Assembly: GCA_033439795.1 (NCBI GenBank)
Contig: JAUTDP010000009.1
Span: forward strand, 1,674,001 to 1,738,000
Source of the DNA: Sordaria brevicollis
Taxonomy: Eukaryota > Ascomycota > Sordariomycetes > Sordariales > Sordariaceae
Direction of reading: 5' to 3'
DNA: 64,000 nucleotides
Shown: piece after piece, positions 1-11,064 of the stretch
Numbering within the stretch: position 1 is the stretch's first letter
Layout of the letters: each line of letters begins with the position of its first letter
The notes under the pieces: generated by a model
What the model saw: only the letters and a program-made list of their open reading frames with translations
The model's database searches: none
What the model was told of the DNA's origin: nothing
Position numbers and translations under genes: made by a program

Positions 1-12
1 TTCCCCTTGCTC

Positions 13-3000
13 TTAGATGCTAAGATCCTTGAGCTTCTCAGAGAGCCACTCCTCGGCCTTCTTGACGGCCTCGTCGAGCTTCTCGGGCTCGGCACCAGCG
101 CCCTGGCGACTGGGCTCCTTGCCACCAGTCTTGCCGCCGATGATGGCGCTGACGGCAGAAGTCCACTGCTCGGCGGTGACACCCTTGGAAGAGAGGGCCT
201 GTGAAATTAAGAGGTTTGGTTAGCATCCTGAAACCTGAAAAGTAGTAAACAAGGGTGTATTGGTGAAACTTACAGTGCCGACATAGACACCGTGCATGAC
301 CTGGTCGTCCTTGCTACCGGCAAAGACGTAGACGGACCTCTCCTTGTCCTTGGTCTTGTAGTAGGTGATGACGTCCGAGATAGCCTTGGCATTGGCGGAG
401 ATAGGAAGGTGACCGACGAAGTACTTGGACTCCTTGTTCTCGTCCTTGGAGAAGTGGCTGGCGACGGTGTCGAGAGCGGTCTTGCTCTCGGCCTTCTGGC
501 GCTTCTTCTGCTCGTCGACAACCTCCTTCTGGATCTTGGTGAAGCGGGTGCGGAGCTCCTCCTTGGTGAGGACGGAGATGGTGAGGCCGTCAAGCTCGAC
601 AGCGGCGGCCTTGATCTCGGCAGCCTTCTGGGGGCCGTAGGGGAGGGCGTTGATGTGCTCGAGCTTGTCGCTGAAGACCTGAGCATCACGCTGGGCCTGA
701 TGGGCACCCTCGCCGGTGTAGGCGACGATACGGCGGATACCCTTGGCGATACCGCTCTCCTCGACGATGATCAGGTCCTTGATGAGACCGGTGTTCTCAA
801 CGTGAGTGCCGCCGCAGAACTCGACGGAGATCTTGCGCCACTCAGGGTTCTTGGGGTTCTTGAGCAGCTCGTCGATCTCCATGCCGATGGAAACGACACG
901 GACAGGGTTAGGGTAGGTCTCGCCGAAGACGGCGCGGACGCCCTCAATCTCGCGAGCAAGATCGAGATCGACCTCCTTGGAGTAGGCCTTGAGGTTCTGG
1001 CGGATGTAGTGGTTGGACAGATCCTCAATCTTCTTGATGTCTTCCAGAGAGATAGCAGCCTTGTGGCTGAAATCGAAGCGGAGCTTGTCCTGGTCAACGA
1101 GCGAACCCTTCTGGTTAATCTCATCACCGAGAACCTCACGGAGGGAGTGGTTCAGGATGTGAGTACCAGTGTGGTTGTTGCGAATAGGCTGGCGACGGAG
1201 CTCGTCGTACTCGCAAGTAACCTCGTCACCGGCGGTAAGCTCACCGTACTCGAGGAAACCGTTGTGGACAATGTAGCCACCATATTCCTGAACGTCAAGG
1301 ACCTTGAACTCAGCAACACCATCGATGATGATGCGGCCGGTATCGGCAACCTGACCACCGGACTCGGCGTAGAAGTTGGTGTTGTCGAGCAGGAGACCAA
1401 GAGGAGTCTTGGGAGGAAGGTCCTTGCTGGACTTCAAGAACTCCTTGCCGTTGAAGATGAGCTGAACCTTGCCCTTGGCATCACCCTTGAGGAACTTGGC
1501 ATCGGAGATGGGGCGAGGAATGTTGAGACCAGTCTCGAGCTCAGCAATCTGGTGAACGTTGAGCTTGGCAAACTCCTGGACAGCCTCCTTGACGGCCTTG
1601 GAAGCCTCGCGGGCCTTCTCGCGGGCCTCGCTGACCTCAGCCTCATCAATGGTGAGGCCACGCTCCTCAGCCATAAGCTTGGTAAGATCCTCGGGGAAAC
1701 CGAAGGTATCGTAGAGCCTCCAGACATCGGCACCGGAAAGCTTCTTCTCGCCGCTCTTGATAGCGAGAGCAGCGTACTTCTCGAACTGCTTCTCACCACG
1801 GTCGAGGGTAACGGCAAAAGCAACCTCTTCCTCGTCAAGGATCTCCTTGATGTCGGTCTGCTTCTTCACAAGCTCAGGGAACTGCTCGCCCATCTGCTCC
1901 ACCAAAGCGGGGAGGATCTTGGAGAAGAAGGTACCAATCTCGGCGTTGAAGTACTTCCTGGCATAGCGGACACCTCTGCGGAGAACACGGCGAACGACGT
2001 AGCCGCGTCCGACATTGTTGGGAGCAGCGCCATCGGCAATGGCGAAAGAGAGAAGGCGGATATGGTCGGCAATCACACGGTAGGCGGTATCAATACCATC
2101 GACGTCGTCCTTACCGTACTTGTCGGTGTATTCCCTGGCGCCGGTGACTCCCTGGATCTTGGCGAAGAGAGGAGTGAAGATGTCGGTGGCGTAGTTGGAG
2201 GTCTTGTCCTGGAGGGCAGACACCAATCTTTCGAAGCCCATACCGGTATCGATGTGCTTCGCAGGGAGGGACTTGAGAGACTTGTCGGCCTGTCTGTCGA
2301 ACTGGATGAAGACAATGTTCCAGACTTCAACCACCAAGGGGTCGTCCATGTTGACAAGGTGGGCGGCATTCCGGCCGCCTCCGACCTTGTCGTAGTGGAT
2401 TTCACTGCAGGGACCGCAAGGGCCCTGGTCACCCATCTCCCAGAAGTTGTCCTTCATGTTACCGGGGATGATGTGATCCTCGGGGACACCAACCTCGAGC
2501 CAGAAGTTCTTGGCTTCGAGATCCGGCTCGAGACCAAGGTCGGGGCTGCCCTCGAAGTATGTGACATAGAGTCTCGCAGGGTCCAGCCCGTAGACCTTTG
2601 TGAGCAGCTCCCAAGACCACGCAATAGCCTCCTTCTTGAAGTAGTCGCCGAAGGACCAGTTACCCAACATTTCGAAGAAAGTCTACCATCATGTGTTAGT
2701 TGCCGTCGCTTTACTGAAACTCGCATTCGGTACGTACGTGGTGGTAGCTGTCCTTGCCGACATCGTCGAGATCCTGTTCAGGGTTATGTTAGCAATTGTC
2801 TTGATTGGTTAAGGGTTAGAGGTGGGACGGCGAAGACTCACATTGTGTTTGCCACCCGCGCGAATGCACTGTCGCAAAGGGTCAGTAAAGGATGCTCAAC
2901 AGCCACGATGTTGCCAGACGACGAGATATCACCTTTTGTGTGTCAACGGCACGCTTCAGCTGGGCCATATCCTCCGTCTTGCCAATGGTGCCCAGGAAGA

Positions 3001-3424
3001 TGGGCTTGAATTGGTTCATGCCCGCATTCGTGAATAGCAATGTGGGGTCATTGTGAGGGACGACCGACGACGAGGGGACTGCAGACCGGCGGCGAGAATG
3101 GTCAGCGCATTGGATTTGAAGGCATCATATTAAACGGTAGTATATAGAGAGTGTAATGAAGGCATCGCCATGTGGCTGGGCCCTTTGTTGCGGTGGGCGC
3201 ATGCAGTTGAAGCATGTGTGGTCTGAATGCCCTCTCTTTCTTTTCCTTTTTTTTTTCCGGCAGGGCGACAGGGCAGGCGGGCAGGGGAGGGGAGGGGTAG
3301 CGATCAATCAAGCAATCAAAAGCGGCGCAAGGGATGTTTGCATACCAACGTTGTGACCCCGCTCAGCAAAAAAGTCCAAAAAGGTCTTGCGGACCTGGAC
3401 ACCCGTCCACTGTTTCGTAGCCAT
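13..3424 (-). CDS. ALA1: Alanyl-tRNA synthetase
   Basis: Charges tRNA-Ala with alanine. Six exons: 3424-3346, 3078-2933, 2868-2842, 2773-2738, 2682-274 and 198-13, giving 2883 nt and 960 residues, the usual length for eukaryotic AlaRS. The class II core starts at the N-terminus, and the large exon carries the [14 protein letters not shown] stretch. Editing-domain metal ligands are visible as HTGTH near residue 600 and CGGTH near 719-723. The C-terminal C-Ala region follows. Two exons are very small (27 and 36 nt). Codons are strongly C-ended, as in highly expressed fungal genes. The ATG at 3424 gives the cytosolic form. The same frame stays open upstream to 4024 and could encode a mitochondrial presequence (see findings). 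The 3' UTR runs off the window start. Confidence 0.96.
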
Positions 3425-3880
3425 TGTGGGCAGTGTTGAAGACTGAAGATATGACGATGAAGTGGAAAAGAGTCGAGAGGAGGAAAACGCGGATCCGATC
3501 GAAACGCGCTCGAGGGCCGGAAACGAAGTGGAGATTCTGCTGTTCGCGGTAATACCTGTAGTGCTGCTGCTGGAGGTGGTTGTGCCGGTGCGTGTGCCTG
3601 TGGTGCGGGTAGTGGTGGCAGTTGGGGTTGTGGTCGGGGTGCAGGTGGACTTGCAGGTGGTGGTGAGTGCTCGAAGATTCTCGAGCCCGGACGAGGGCTG
3701 CGAGGAAGGCGGGATCGGCCTAGTAATAGTCCTGTGGAAGGTTCGCGAGCAATGACTCAAGCCCTTAAAAGCTGGGGGCAGTCTCGTGCCACTCAAGCTC
3801 CTGTTCCCGCTGGTTCCAGGCCCGTACGCAGAGGACCAGCGCAACCACAATCCCGAACCGTTTGTCACAAGGCTCTTCAT
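3425..3880 (-). other. In-frame 5' extension of AlaRS, candidate mitochondrial presequence
   Basis: The frame of the AlaRS start codon is open upstream without a stop to 4024, with in-frame ATGs at 3880 and 4024. From the 3880 ATG, 152 extra residues would precede the annotated Met. They are rich in Ser, Thr and Arg and poor in acidic residues, and include the stretch SSSRLFSTSSSYLQSS just before the start. That resembles matrix-targeting presequences and processing sites of filamentous fungi. A Thr-rich low-complexity part comes from a GTG/GGT-type repeat. Yeast ALA1 makes both cytosolic and mitochondrial enzyme from one gene by alternative starts, so the same may apply here. This is inference; the region is also the shared 5' region with the divergent gene at 4356. 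Confidence 0.4.
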
Positions 3881-4355
3881 CTTTTCAGATCCGTCTCCCA
3901 CCGCAAAATAAGTCGACGACTCACACACAGCGAAACCCAAGACGGGACTGAGCCTAGTAGCAGCACTAAAGAGTGTAGCTAAAATAAAACAAGCACCCCT
4001 TATCGCGGATAGTCTAGGTGACAATCTAGAACCCTACCGCTTTTTACCTCGGGCTGGACCGGCTGCTATCTCTCTCGCCAACGGCAGCCCAACCCAATCT
4101 CAATCAGGAAGCTCTCAACGCAAAGTTGATTGGAGCAAATCCCCAAGATCCCCTGCAGTGAACAGCTAGCTGCGATACCGGTCGTGCGGAGGAGAGAAGG
4201 AAGGAAAGCGAACAACCTAGAGTTCTAAACGTCAGTTCCGTGCGGCGGTCTGGAGGAGGAGAAGGAGAAGAAGAAGACGGAAGATCTGAAACCAACCTAA
4301 AGAGAAAAGAGCGGAGGATCCAAGGGGAAATTTTGGCGCTGTTCCGGGGAAGAAA
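3881..4355. promoter_or_regulatory. Divergent intergenic region between AlaRS and the Q-rich protein gene
   Basis: Together with 3425-3880 this holds the upstream sequences of two genes transcribed away from each other. An AAAATG context precedes the right-hand gene. I see no clear TATA box and no further gene. Confidence 0.5.
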
Positions 4356-5384
4356 ATGATGCTGGCCCATTTCCAATCTGGACCACTGCCACACCTGGTT
4401 GCGCCCACGTCCACCACCACCGCTGCCGCCCACCACAGCACCATGGAGATGCCTGGATATGGATACGGCAACACGATGCCGCCGATGGACCACCAACAAC
4501 AGCAACAACACAACTATCACAACATCAACAACCAATTCATTCAACAACAATATGTTGCACCTCAACCCGCACCATGCTCCCGCAAGCGCAAGGCCGATTC
4601 GCAACCTGAAAACAATGAACGGCTCTCCAAGCGCATGAGCTTGTTGAATCTCGGTATGTCCCACCACCACCGCCACCGCTCTACCTTATCTCCTATCATA
4701 TCGGTGACATCATGTCCTCCCTTCATACAACAATCACTAACACATATCAACCGCACAACAGAACACGGCGGTCACAAGCTATACATCCCCGTCGAGAACC
4801 CACAAGCTTCAATTCCTCCTACCTTGTCCCCTCCCAACTCATCATCACCATCCTCATCATTCTCGCTACCACGTCCCGCCGCCAACCAAAATGACACCTC
4901 CGAATTTATGCAACTCGACGACTCCAAGTACAAAGTCTACATCTACAACCTCGAAGACGAACTCTCATCCGAAAGCGAAGCCGAGGGGCAAGATGGAAAG
5001 CTGATCTTCCTGCCCGACATCGAGAAGCACCTGCGGCAGAACCGCCTTCCCACCCAAGTGCTCAACACCGCTCAACCCTCAGTCGACCCAGACATCTTGA
5101 ACAAGCAACTGGTTCTCTATCGCGTGCCGGCTTCCATCACGGTGCCCGAAGAGCAGGATAGCGTGCGAAAGGCGATCCTGGAGGCGAGGGCTCGCATGCG
5201 TGAGAAACATTTGGCTGAGAGTCAACAGCAACAGCAGCAGCAGCAGATGCTTCAGCAGCAGATGCAGGTTAGCAATGATGGGTTAACGGATGCCATGCAG
5301 AGTATTCATCCTGAGTCGTTGCCGCAGTTTGCTGGTGCTGGTCAGGGTGCTGCTGATGATGATGATGCCATGGAGCTTGATTAG
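4356..5384 (+). CDS. Conserved fungal Q/H-rich protein of unknown function
   Basis: Two exons, 4356-4653 and 4762-5384, give 306 residues. The intron has a GTATGT donor, a CACTAAC branch site and a CAG acceptor, and is 108 nt long with no in-frame stop. The N-terminal third is low-complexity with His/Gln runs and a basic SRKRKAD patch that could act as a nuclear signal. The middle holds the best-conserved-looking part: YKVYIYNLEDELSSESEAEG, a short acidic stretch, then FLPDIEKHLRQNRLPTQVL and LVLYRVPASITVPEEQDSVR, followed by a charged helix and a CAG-encoded Gln tract. The C-terminus is acidic (DDDDAMELD). I recognise this as a conserved Pezizomycotina-type protein but know no function. The first of two adjacent ATGs is used; an internal start at MEMPGYG is possible. 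Confidence 0.8.
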   Translation: MMLAHFQSGPLPHLVAPTSTTTAAAHHSTMEMPGYGYGNTMPPMDHQQQQQHNYHNINNQFIQQQYVAPQPAPCSRKRKADSQPENNERLSKRMSLLNLGMSHHHRHRSTLSPIISVTSCPPFIQQSLTHINRTTEHGGHKLYIPVENPQASIPPTLSPPNSSSPSSSFSLPRPAANQNDTSEFMQLDDSKYKVYIYNLEDELSSESEAEGQDGKLIFLPDIEKHLRQNRLPTQVLNTAQPSVDPDILNKQLVLYRVPASITVPEEQDSVRKAILEARARMREKHLAESQQQQQQQQMLQQQMQVSNDGLTDAMQSIHPESLPQFAGAGQGAADDDDAMELD

Positions 5385-6109
5385 ACTACTTACCAGTGGT
5401 CTGTCTTCTTCCATTGATGGGTCATATCAAAGCAACAATCACGCAACAACAGTTTATTTGAGTCAGTTCATTCTGGCGTTCGGGAAACGGGGCACACACA
5501 ATTGGGAATGGGAAGGCCATGGTAACAAGGCCCGCATGAAGTGTTCAACGGATAAGGTACACGAAGGAAAGGGAAACAAAAGAACAGCGAGGTGTTTTGG
5601 CGTTTTGCGTTCTAGTTCATTATTTTCACAAAGGCATGACATGAGAGGTTGTCAAACACGGCATGATGACACCTCCAGTTGGGAAATGAGACAGATATTT
5701 CACTTAACCAACCTCATTATCTACCTCTACGGTTAGGTTTGATAAGTAGTTAACTTAACCTTTGCTCTATCAATATACTCTATCGATATCACAACTTTAG
5801 GATATTCTTTCATAAGTCTTCCTTCTCCCGTCTCAGCGTGATTTGCCACACACGGTCCTTGAAAGTGATGATTCCCTCTTCTGGTATAAAAATGCAGAGT
5901 GAAAAAGGTATACGAAACAAGGTACAAAAAATGCTGTAACTTGCCGCCCAAACCATCCATCCAGCTACCACAGTCCTAGTCCCAATCCCCGTCCCAGCCA
6001 ATTCAAACGCCAAACAAAAATCCAGAGATGCCCACTTCACTCATGAAAACAGAAGGGAAAGAAGGCTAGTTTCAAGCGAAAGTTCTATCCAAAGTCCCGA
6101 CTCGCTCTT
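5385..6109. other. Convergent 3' regions
   Basis: This lies between the stops of two convergent genes and must contain both 3' UTRs. Short open frames here show no recognisable similarity. I see nothing else in it. Confidence 0.6.
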
Positions 6110-7028
6110 TTAGTCACGGAAGGGATTCATCCCACCCGTTCCCTGCTGTCTTATGGGCTGCTGTGATTGTGCAGACGGTGGTGGTCCAGCAGGCGCTTCA
6201 TACTCCTCGTCCCTTTCATTCCCATCAGTCCTTGGCATTGTCGGCGGTGTTGGTACAACTGGTGGTGCTTGTTGCATGGGGTCAACCTTTGTCGCTCCAT
6301 CCGGTACCATGCCCATGGCCAGAGGAGGAGGGCCCGGATACATGGGTGGACGAGGAGCGTCCGGGTCGTAGACTGGTGGTGGGACGGGATACATTCCGTA
6401 GTTACCGTATGGTTGTTGTTGTTGACTGGTGGCGTAAGGGTGGAAGACTGTTGTTGTTTGAGGGTGAGGATGGGGATATGGGTAGCGAGGGTCTACCCGG
6501 GCGAGATCATTACGGGCGACAAGCCACTTAATATGTGTATTAGTATATGTACGAGGACAAGAGAAGAAAAGGGTGAAGGACTGTAAAGAGAAAGAGACAA
6601 AAAGAAGAATGAAGCTTACCCTGTGATAAGCCATAGGTGGTTGACCTTTAGTTATCCGCCTTTTGGCATGGAGATAACCCAGGATGAGATAGAGCCCAAA
6701 GATGGTACTTAGGCCGAGGAAGAGAGACCATTTGACGATGACGCCCGTCTATTAGAGAGAGGGAAGGTTAGCCAAAGGAACTTGTTGAAACGAATTCAAG
6801 TGTCTGTCTGTCTGTCTCTGTCTCTATCCCCATGAAGGATGGAGGAGTGAGTGAGTTGAACTAAGAGAGAAGAAAACTTACTTTTGTATACCAAAAGGGA
6901 ACATAACAACTATCTGGGTCTATGAACCCGTCTGGCCCTCGAGTACAGTTGCTGTGCTCTCTAACCTCCCGTGAGACTATCCTCGATAGTAAGAGGGTAT
7001 GTTTGGCTATCGACTCGGACGGCTCCAT
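6110..7028 (-). CDS. Small single-pass membrane protein with PPxY motif (Rsp5-adaptor-like)
   Basis: Three exons, 7028-6882, 6748-6620 and 6526-6110, give 230 residues. A Cys-containing lumenal segment (residues 1-50) is followed by one transmembrane helix at about 52-75 and a basic stop-transfer HAKRRITKG. A conserved WLVARND segment and a Pro/Tyr/Gln-rich cytosolic tail come next. The tail contains PPVY at 142-145, a PPxY motif of the kind bound by WW domains of Nedd4/Rsp5 ubiquitin ligases. The layout resembles fungal RCR-type and Sel1-annotated adaptor proteins, but the exact family is not certain. Intron 2 ends in an unusual AAG acceptor with a TACTAAT branch 13 nt upstream, and is 93 nt with an open frame. 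The ATG at 7028 was chosen because its exon keeps phase 0. Confidence 0.8.
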
Positions 7029-9034
7029 AATTGTGATGTGTGACGATGATTCCTGAGCCAGCAGAATGTGATGATAACGAGTGATATCCAACAACACTGA
7101 AGGAGATGCTAGACTGTTAAGAGTTCAAGTGGAGAACCCAGGACTCTATGTCGTAATGTAATGAATGGATGGGACTGAAGTAGGAACAATAGGCCGAGTC
7201 TCTCTCTTGGTGAGTTGTCGAGAACTGAATGATGTCGGCGGAGTTCGAGGAAAGGATATGACAAGATGATAATAATGGGGTAGTCAACGAAGAAAGCGGA
7301 ATTGGTGTGATATGAACAAAATGCCAGAAACAAGAGAAAAGAGAAAACGGGAAGGAACAAAACTAAAGAGAAAGGACCGATCAGGAACCAGCACTCGTTC
7401 GAACCTTCCTTTCTCCTGCCTGCCGCCGCCCAGCAGCATGTAATCTCTCTCGTAGCAGGAAAGCGGTCTCACCAGAAACAGGAAGGAAGGAAGGAGTAGA
7501 ATGCCGGGTTGGTGCCACGAGCGATGAGACAAGAAGGAGGAAGAGAGACCCAGACATACACACACACACCTCTGGCAGGCAAGAAAAGAAACAGGAGAGG
7601 GATGGAAAAACAAAACTGCCAAGGCTTGGGACCAAGAGTATCACTACTACTTCGTCAAGAAGACAGAGAGACCTAGGATAGAGACCTGCCTGCCTTTCAC
7701 TCCATTTCCCAGAGATCTTGTGATACGCGCTCGGTCGTGAAACGGCACTTGTCCAACTCGCAGGCAGGGTAAGCGCAAATCACGGCACACGTCCTGATGG
7801 AAGATTCCGTGGTTTACCCTAGGGAGGCCGACCATGTGGGCGTCCGATAGTGGTTCACTATATTGTCTCTATCTCTTCCTTCCCAGGGGAGGGCCCTGGC
7901 GGTTGGTACGTCAGCCGAAGGAAAGGATGAGAGAGGCGGGAGTCACCATCAAGGTGAAAGGGAGAGGAGGGGAGTCATGTATGTGTAAAAGAAAGGATGG
8001 GACCTGGAACCAGGGGCTTCTCTTGTCGTCGCAACATGCGTGGTCGTGGTCCATCCCCAGATCGCGCTTGCTTGACTTGCATACAAATCGGCCGCTACTG
8101 TAGCAACCCGGGGACCCGGGGGGAGGTTGACTGCGAGTCTGCGAGCCACAAAGTGCAGCGAAGCAAACGGGCATGATCCCAGTCCGATTTCTGTAGCAAA
8201 TGCTACGAAACGGCAGTGGCGCCCGGGCGGTTGCTCCTTTGTACGGCAGGTTTCATCAGACCTCAGGTCGTACCCCTATCTGGGTTTCAGCTGTTTGCCG
8301 AGCCGGAACCCCTGAAGAGGTCGCACAGGCCATATCACCACCTTTCGCCGGTAGTCTCGGTGGCAGCGGCTAGGTTATTCTTTCCTATCCCTCCCTCCGC
8401 CTCGGGCACCATAGATGGCCATGGCAACCCCTGGTGGCGGAAATGAAAAGAAACACCATACAACCGCCGGGTAACTCGAACTTGATTCAACCCGGGGAGA
8501 ACGGGTAAGGCTACCGACCGTAAGACCACAACACAAAGCTAGGAGCCCGTGACGATTGACAGCCAGCTAGGCTTGAACAAGCCTGATGATGGATGCCAAC
8601 GAGAACCACAGTGAAGAGACAGCGGTTCAGACATGTCCCAAATAACTGCCCTTGTGTGCATTGCCTGCCGCGGATATCGTGTGTCTCGCAAAGATCATGT
8701 ACCTACTCGATAAATCAGGTCTGGCCCGCATAGAGAGCGACCTACATGTCTGGCGCACAAAGACATGAATGTGGCCTCCTGATTGTCGGATGGAGAGATA
8801 TAATCTCGGGGTTGTAACACGCCAGGTGTCTTGGAACGGTAATCCCTTGCGATGACTTGTCCCTTCGTTGAGATGAGGCAGGTGGCCTTCATCCTGGAAT
8901 GGTGGAAGAGAGAAACTGTTGGTCTGATCCGTCAAGTAAGCGGTCCAGACTGTGGGGGTGTGGAGGGCGACCTCTTGTCTTCCTTTCTTCTCTCCCTTTC
9001 TCTCTCGTTCCCTTCATAAAAGAGTTCCGGGCGT
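7029..9034. other. 2-kb gene-free region between two minus-strand genes
   Basis: This holds the 5' region of the PPxY protein gene and the 3' region of the Sfr1 gene. Long purine-rich tracts (7310-7640) suggest a long leader or promoter. Open frames here are short, overlap each other on both strands and lack domain signals. I find no tRNA or 5S rRNA. Confidence 0.55.
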
Positions 9035-10264
9035 TTAATCCAGCCACTTGTCTTCGTTCAGATCGTACCCCAAGACGTCAGGTTCGATGTTAAGACTTTG
9101 CAGCATCATGAGCATGGTAAATCCCTAGAAGCAACACGTGCGTCGTCAAGTTAGCCCCCCTTTTTCTTTCAGTGATACTCACCTTTGCCACAGTAACCTT
9201 ACCGAGTCCTCGCAATCGTCGTCCACACTTTTCTCGTCGTCATTGTTTCCAGTTCTCTGATATGATAATCCACCGTCATCATCAAAACCATCATCATCGC
9301 TGGCAGCATCGGAGTCTGCAATTTCCCGCTCCTCATCATCTTCCCTTCTCTTCTTTCCCCCTTTTGGTCGGTCATCTTCCTCCCAAGCAGAATTAAACCC
9401 CTCCATCTGCCTCCTTCTCGTCTCCCTCCACGCCTTGGCCCCGCCCATATCTGCCACCCTCCCCTTGATAAGTTCGAACAGATCCTCTGCCGCTTGTCTG
9501 CTCGCGAGCTTCCATTTCTGCACCAGCTCTTTCAACTCTGCGTCAATGACCATCGTTGTCGTTGCGTCCTCATTCCGTCGTAATCTCTTCTTGCTCCCTT
9601 CCTCGGCAACAGTCTTCTTCCGTGACGCCATCTCAATCCGTTTCGCCTGCCTGGTAAGATCCAACTGCTTCTGCATAGCGACCAAATGAACTTTTGTCGC
9701 CCTGTGAGTCTTTTGCAGTTTGGCTAAGATGTCGTCATGGCCATCACCACCATCTGGACCCTGAGCTTCACCGACAACTGTCCGAGTCCTGACCTTTGTG
9801 GTGTGGCCTTGGCCTAGAGAAGAAGGACGCTTCTTAGAAGAAATACTCGTGACAGTCGGCGTAGACCCTAACCCGAGATTGCTTTTTCGTTTCTGACTGA
9901 TGATACCAGATCTGGTGGGTGCTTTTCGAAGCTCCTCCGGCATCGTGACCGAGGAGAAGCTCGTTTCGAAACTCGTGTCTGCATCGTTATCGTCATTGTC
10001 ATTGTCATCTTCCTTTCCCCCTTCTCCTTCCGTGACATCGGCCGTGCCACCACCACCACCACCACCACCACCATGAGGCGTCACGACCTCTCCTGGTTCC
10101 GTCGGTCCTTTCCCCAGTCTCGTCGCCGTGGGAGTTGATTTCATATCGCCAGATGTACTGCGGTTTTTTATCATGGGTGACCGAAAGGGTCTCCGTAGTG
10201 TGGCATTCGCCAGCTCGACACGGCGGCGCTTGGCTGCTGGGCCTGGTGTGGCATGGGATGGCAT
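9035..10264 (-). CDS. sfr1: Sfr1/Mei5-type recombination mediator subunit
   Basis: Two exons, 10264-9203 and 9124-9035, give 383 residues. Sfr1/Mei5 pairs with Swi5/Sae3 to stimulate Rad51/Dmc1 strand exchange. The family C-terminal domain is clear: a coiled-coil-like segment from about residue 180 (DDILAKLQKTHRATK), then LVQKWKLASRQAAEDLFELI and MGGAKAWRETRRRQMEGF. After an acidic linker it ends with FTMLMMLQSLNI and VLGYD. The second exon is essential because it supplies this conserved tail. The donor GTAAGG was chosen over a nearby GTGAGT because only it restores that frame. The N-terminal half is disordered, with a poly-Gly run (10050-10074) and an Asp/Glu-rich block. The last coding positions end in KWLD. 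Confidence 0.88.
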
Positions 10265-11064
10265 TTTGCCTCAGGTGAGATGGAAGGTTGGGTATCTGGG
10301 AGGTGATGAGATGGGTGTTCCGACAAAACTAGGATCAGACCGCAATTGGGTGCATTGTTGACCGCAGCTAATCATCGGGCGGACGGTGAGCTTTTTGATT
10401 TAGAATATTCATGAGATGAAAATGAAGAGAGGTTCCACTTGTAAAGCAAACAGACAAAGCTCCGGCACCAGGTGAGTTGCCCTAACGTCGGGTGCCGTAC
10501 CTAGTAGGTGCTACCCGCAGGCCCGCTATATGATTGCCGTGGTTACGGTGCATTTAGCAGGCAGTATCTGCCGCAGCACTTCCTGATAGCCGCTGCACCG
10601 TAAGGTGTGTGCGTGCAGCATGGAAGGTCCTCACGACCACTCAAAGCAAGTGTACCTCACTTCACTCTCGTGTTAAATTTATCGAAGTCCCGTAAAAGGA
10701 TCGAATGATGTCGTTCAAAAGATCATCTCTAGTGTCATTTATCCGTTTGTTTAGCTTACAGTACCATCCTGGAGAAAAGGTACTCCCGTCGTCATTCAAA
10801 GTGTGTTACGGAGACATGGGGTATACTCACACCAACAGCAACCCCTGAACGGCTTTGGTGCAGTTTTGTATGACTACCCTCCACATTTTGGAATGGCCAT
10901 TCTATCGTTCTTGAAAAAGTTATACAATGTACATATTCCGTGATCCCATACGCCGTCGCTCAGTACCGCAGTACTTCAAGGATACCGCTTTTCGGTAAAG
11001 ACTATAAGATGCAGAAAAAGGCAAGATGAAATGATTGCAAAGCCATGCCACCAGTTACTCGAAC
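10265..11064. other. Gene-free spacer between the Hrd3 and Sfr1 genes
   Basis: This contains the promoter side of the Sfr1 gene and the 3' UTR of the Hrd3 gene. No open frame of note and no RNA gene was recognised. Confidence 0.5.

Noticed and set aside
292..3009. 905-codon plus-strand frame
   Set aside because: It is the antisense shadow of the AlaRS gene; strong codon bias of the sense gene leaves the other strand open. The sense frame has clear AlaRS motifs.
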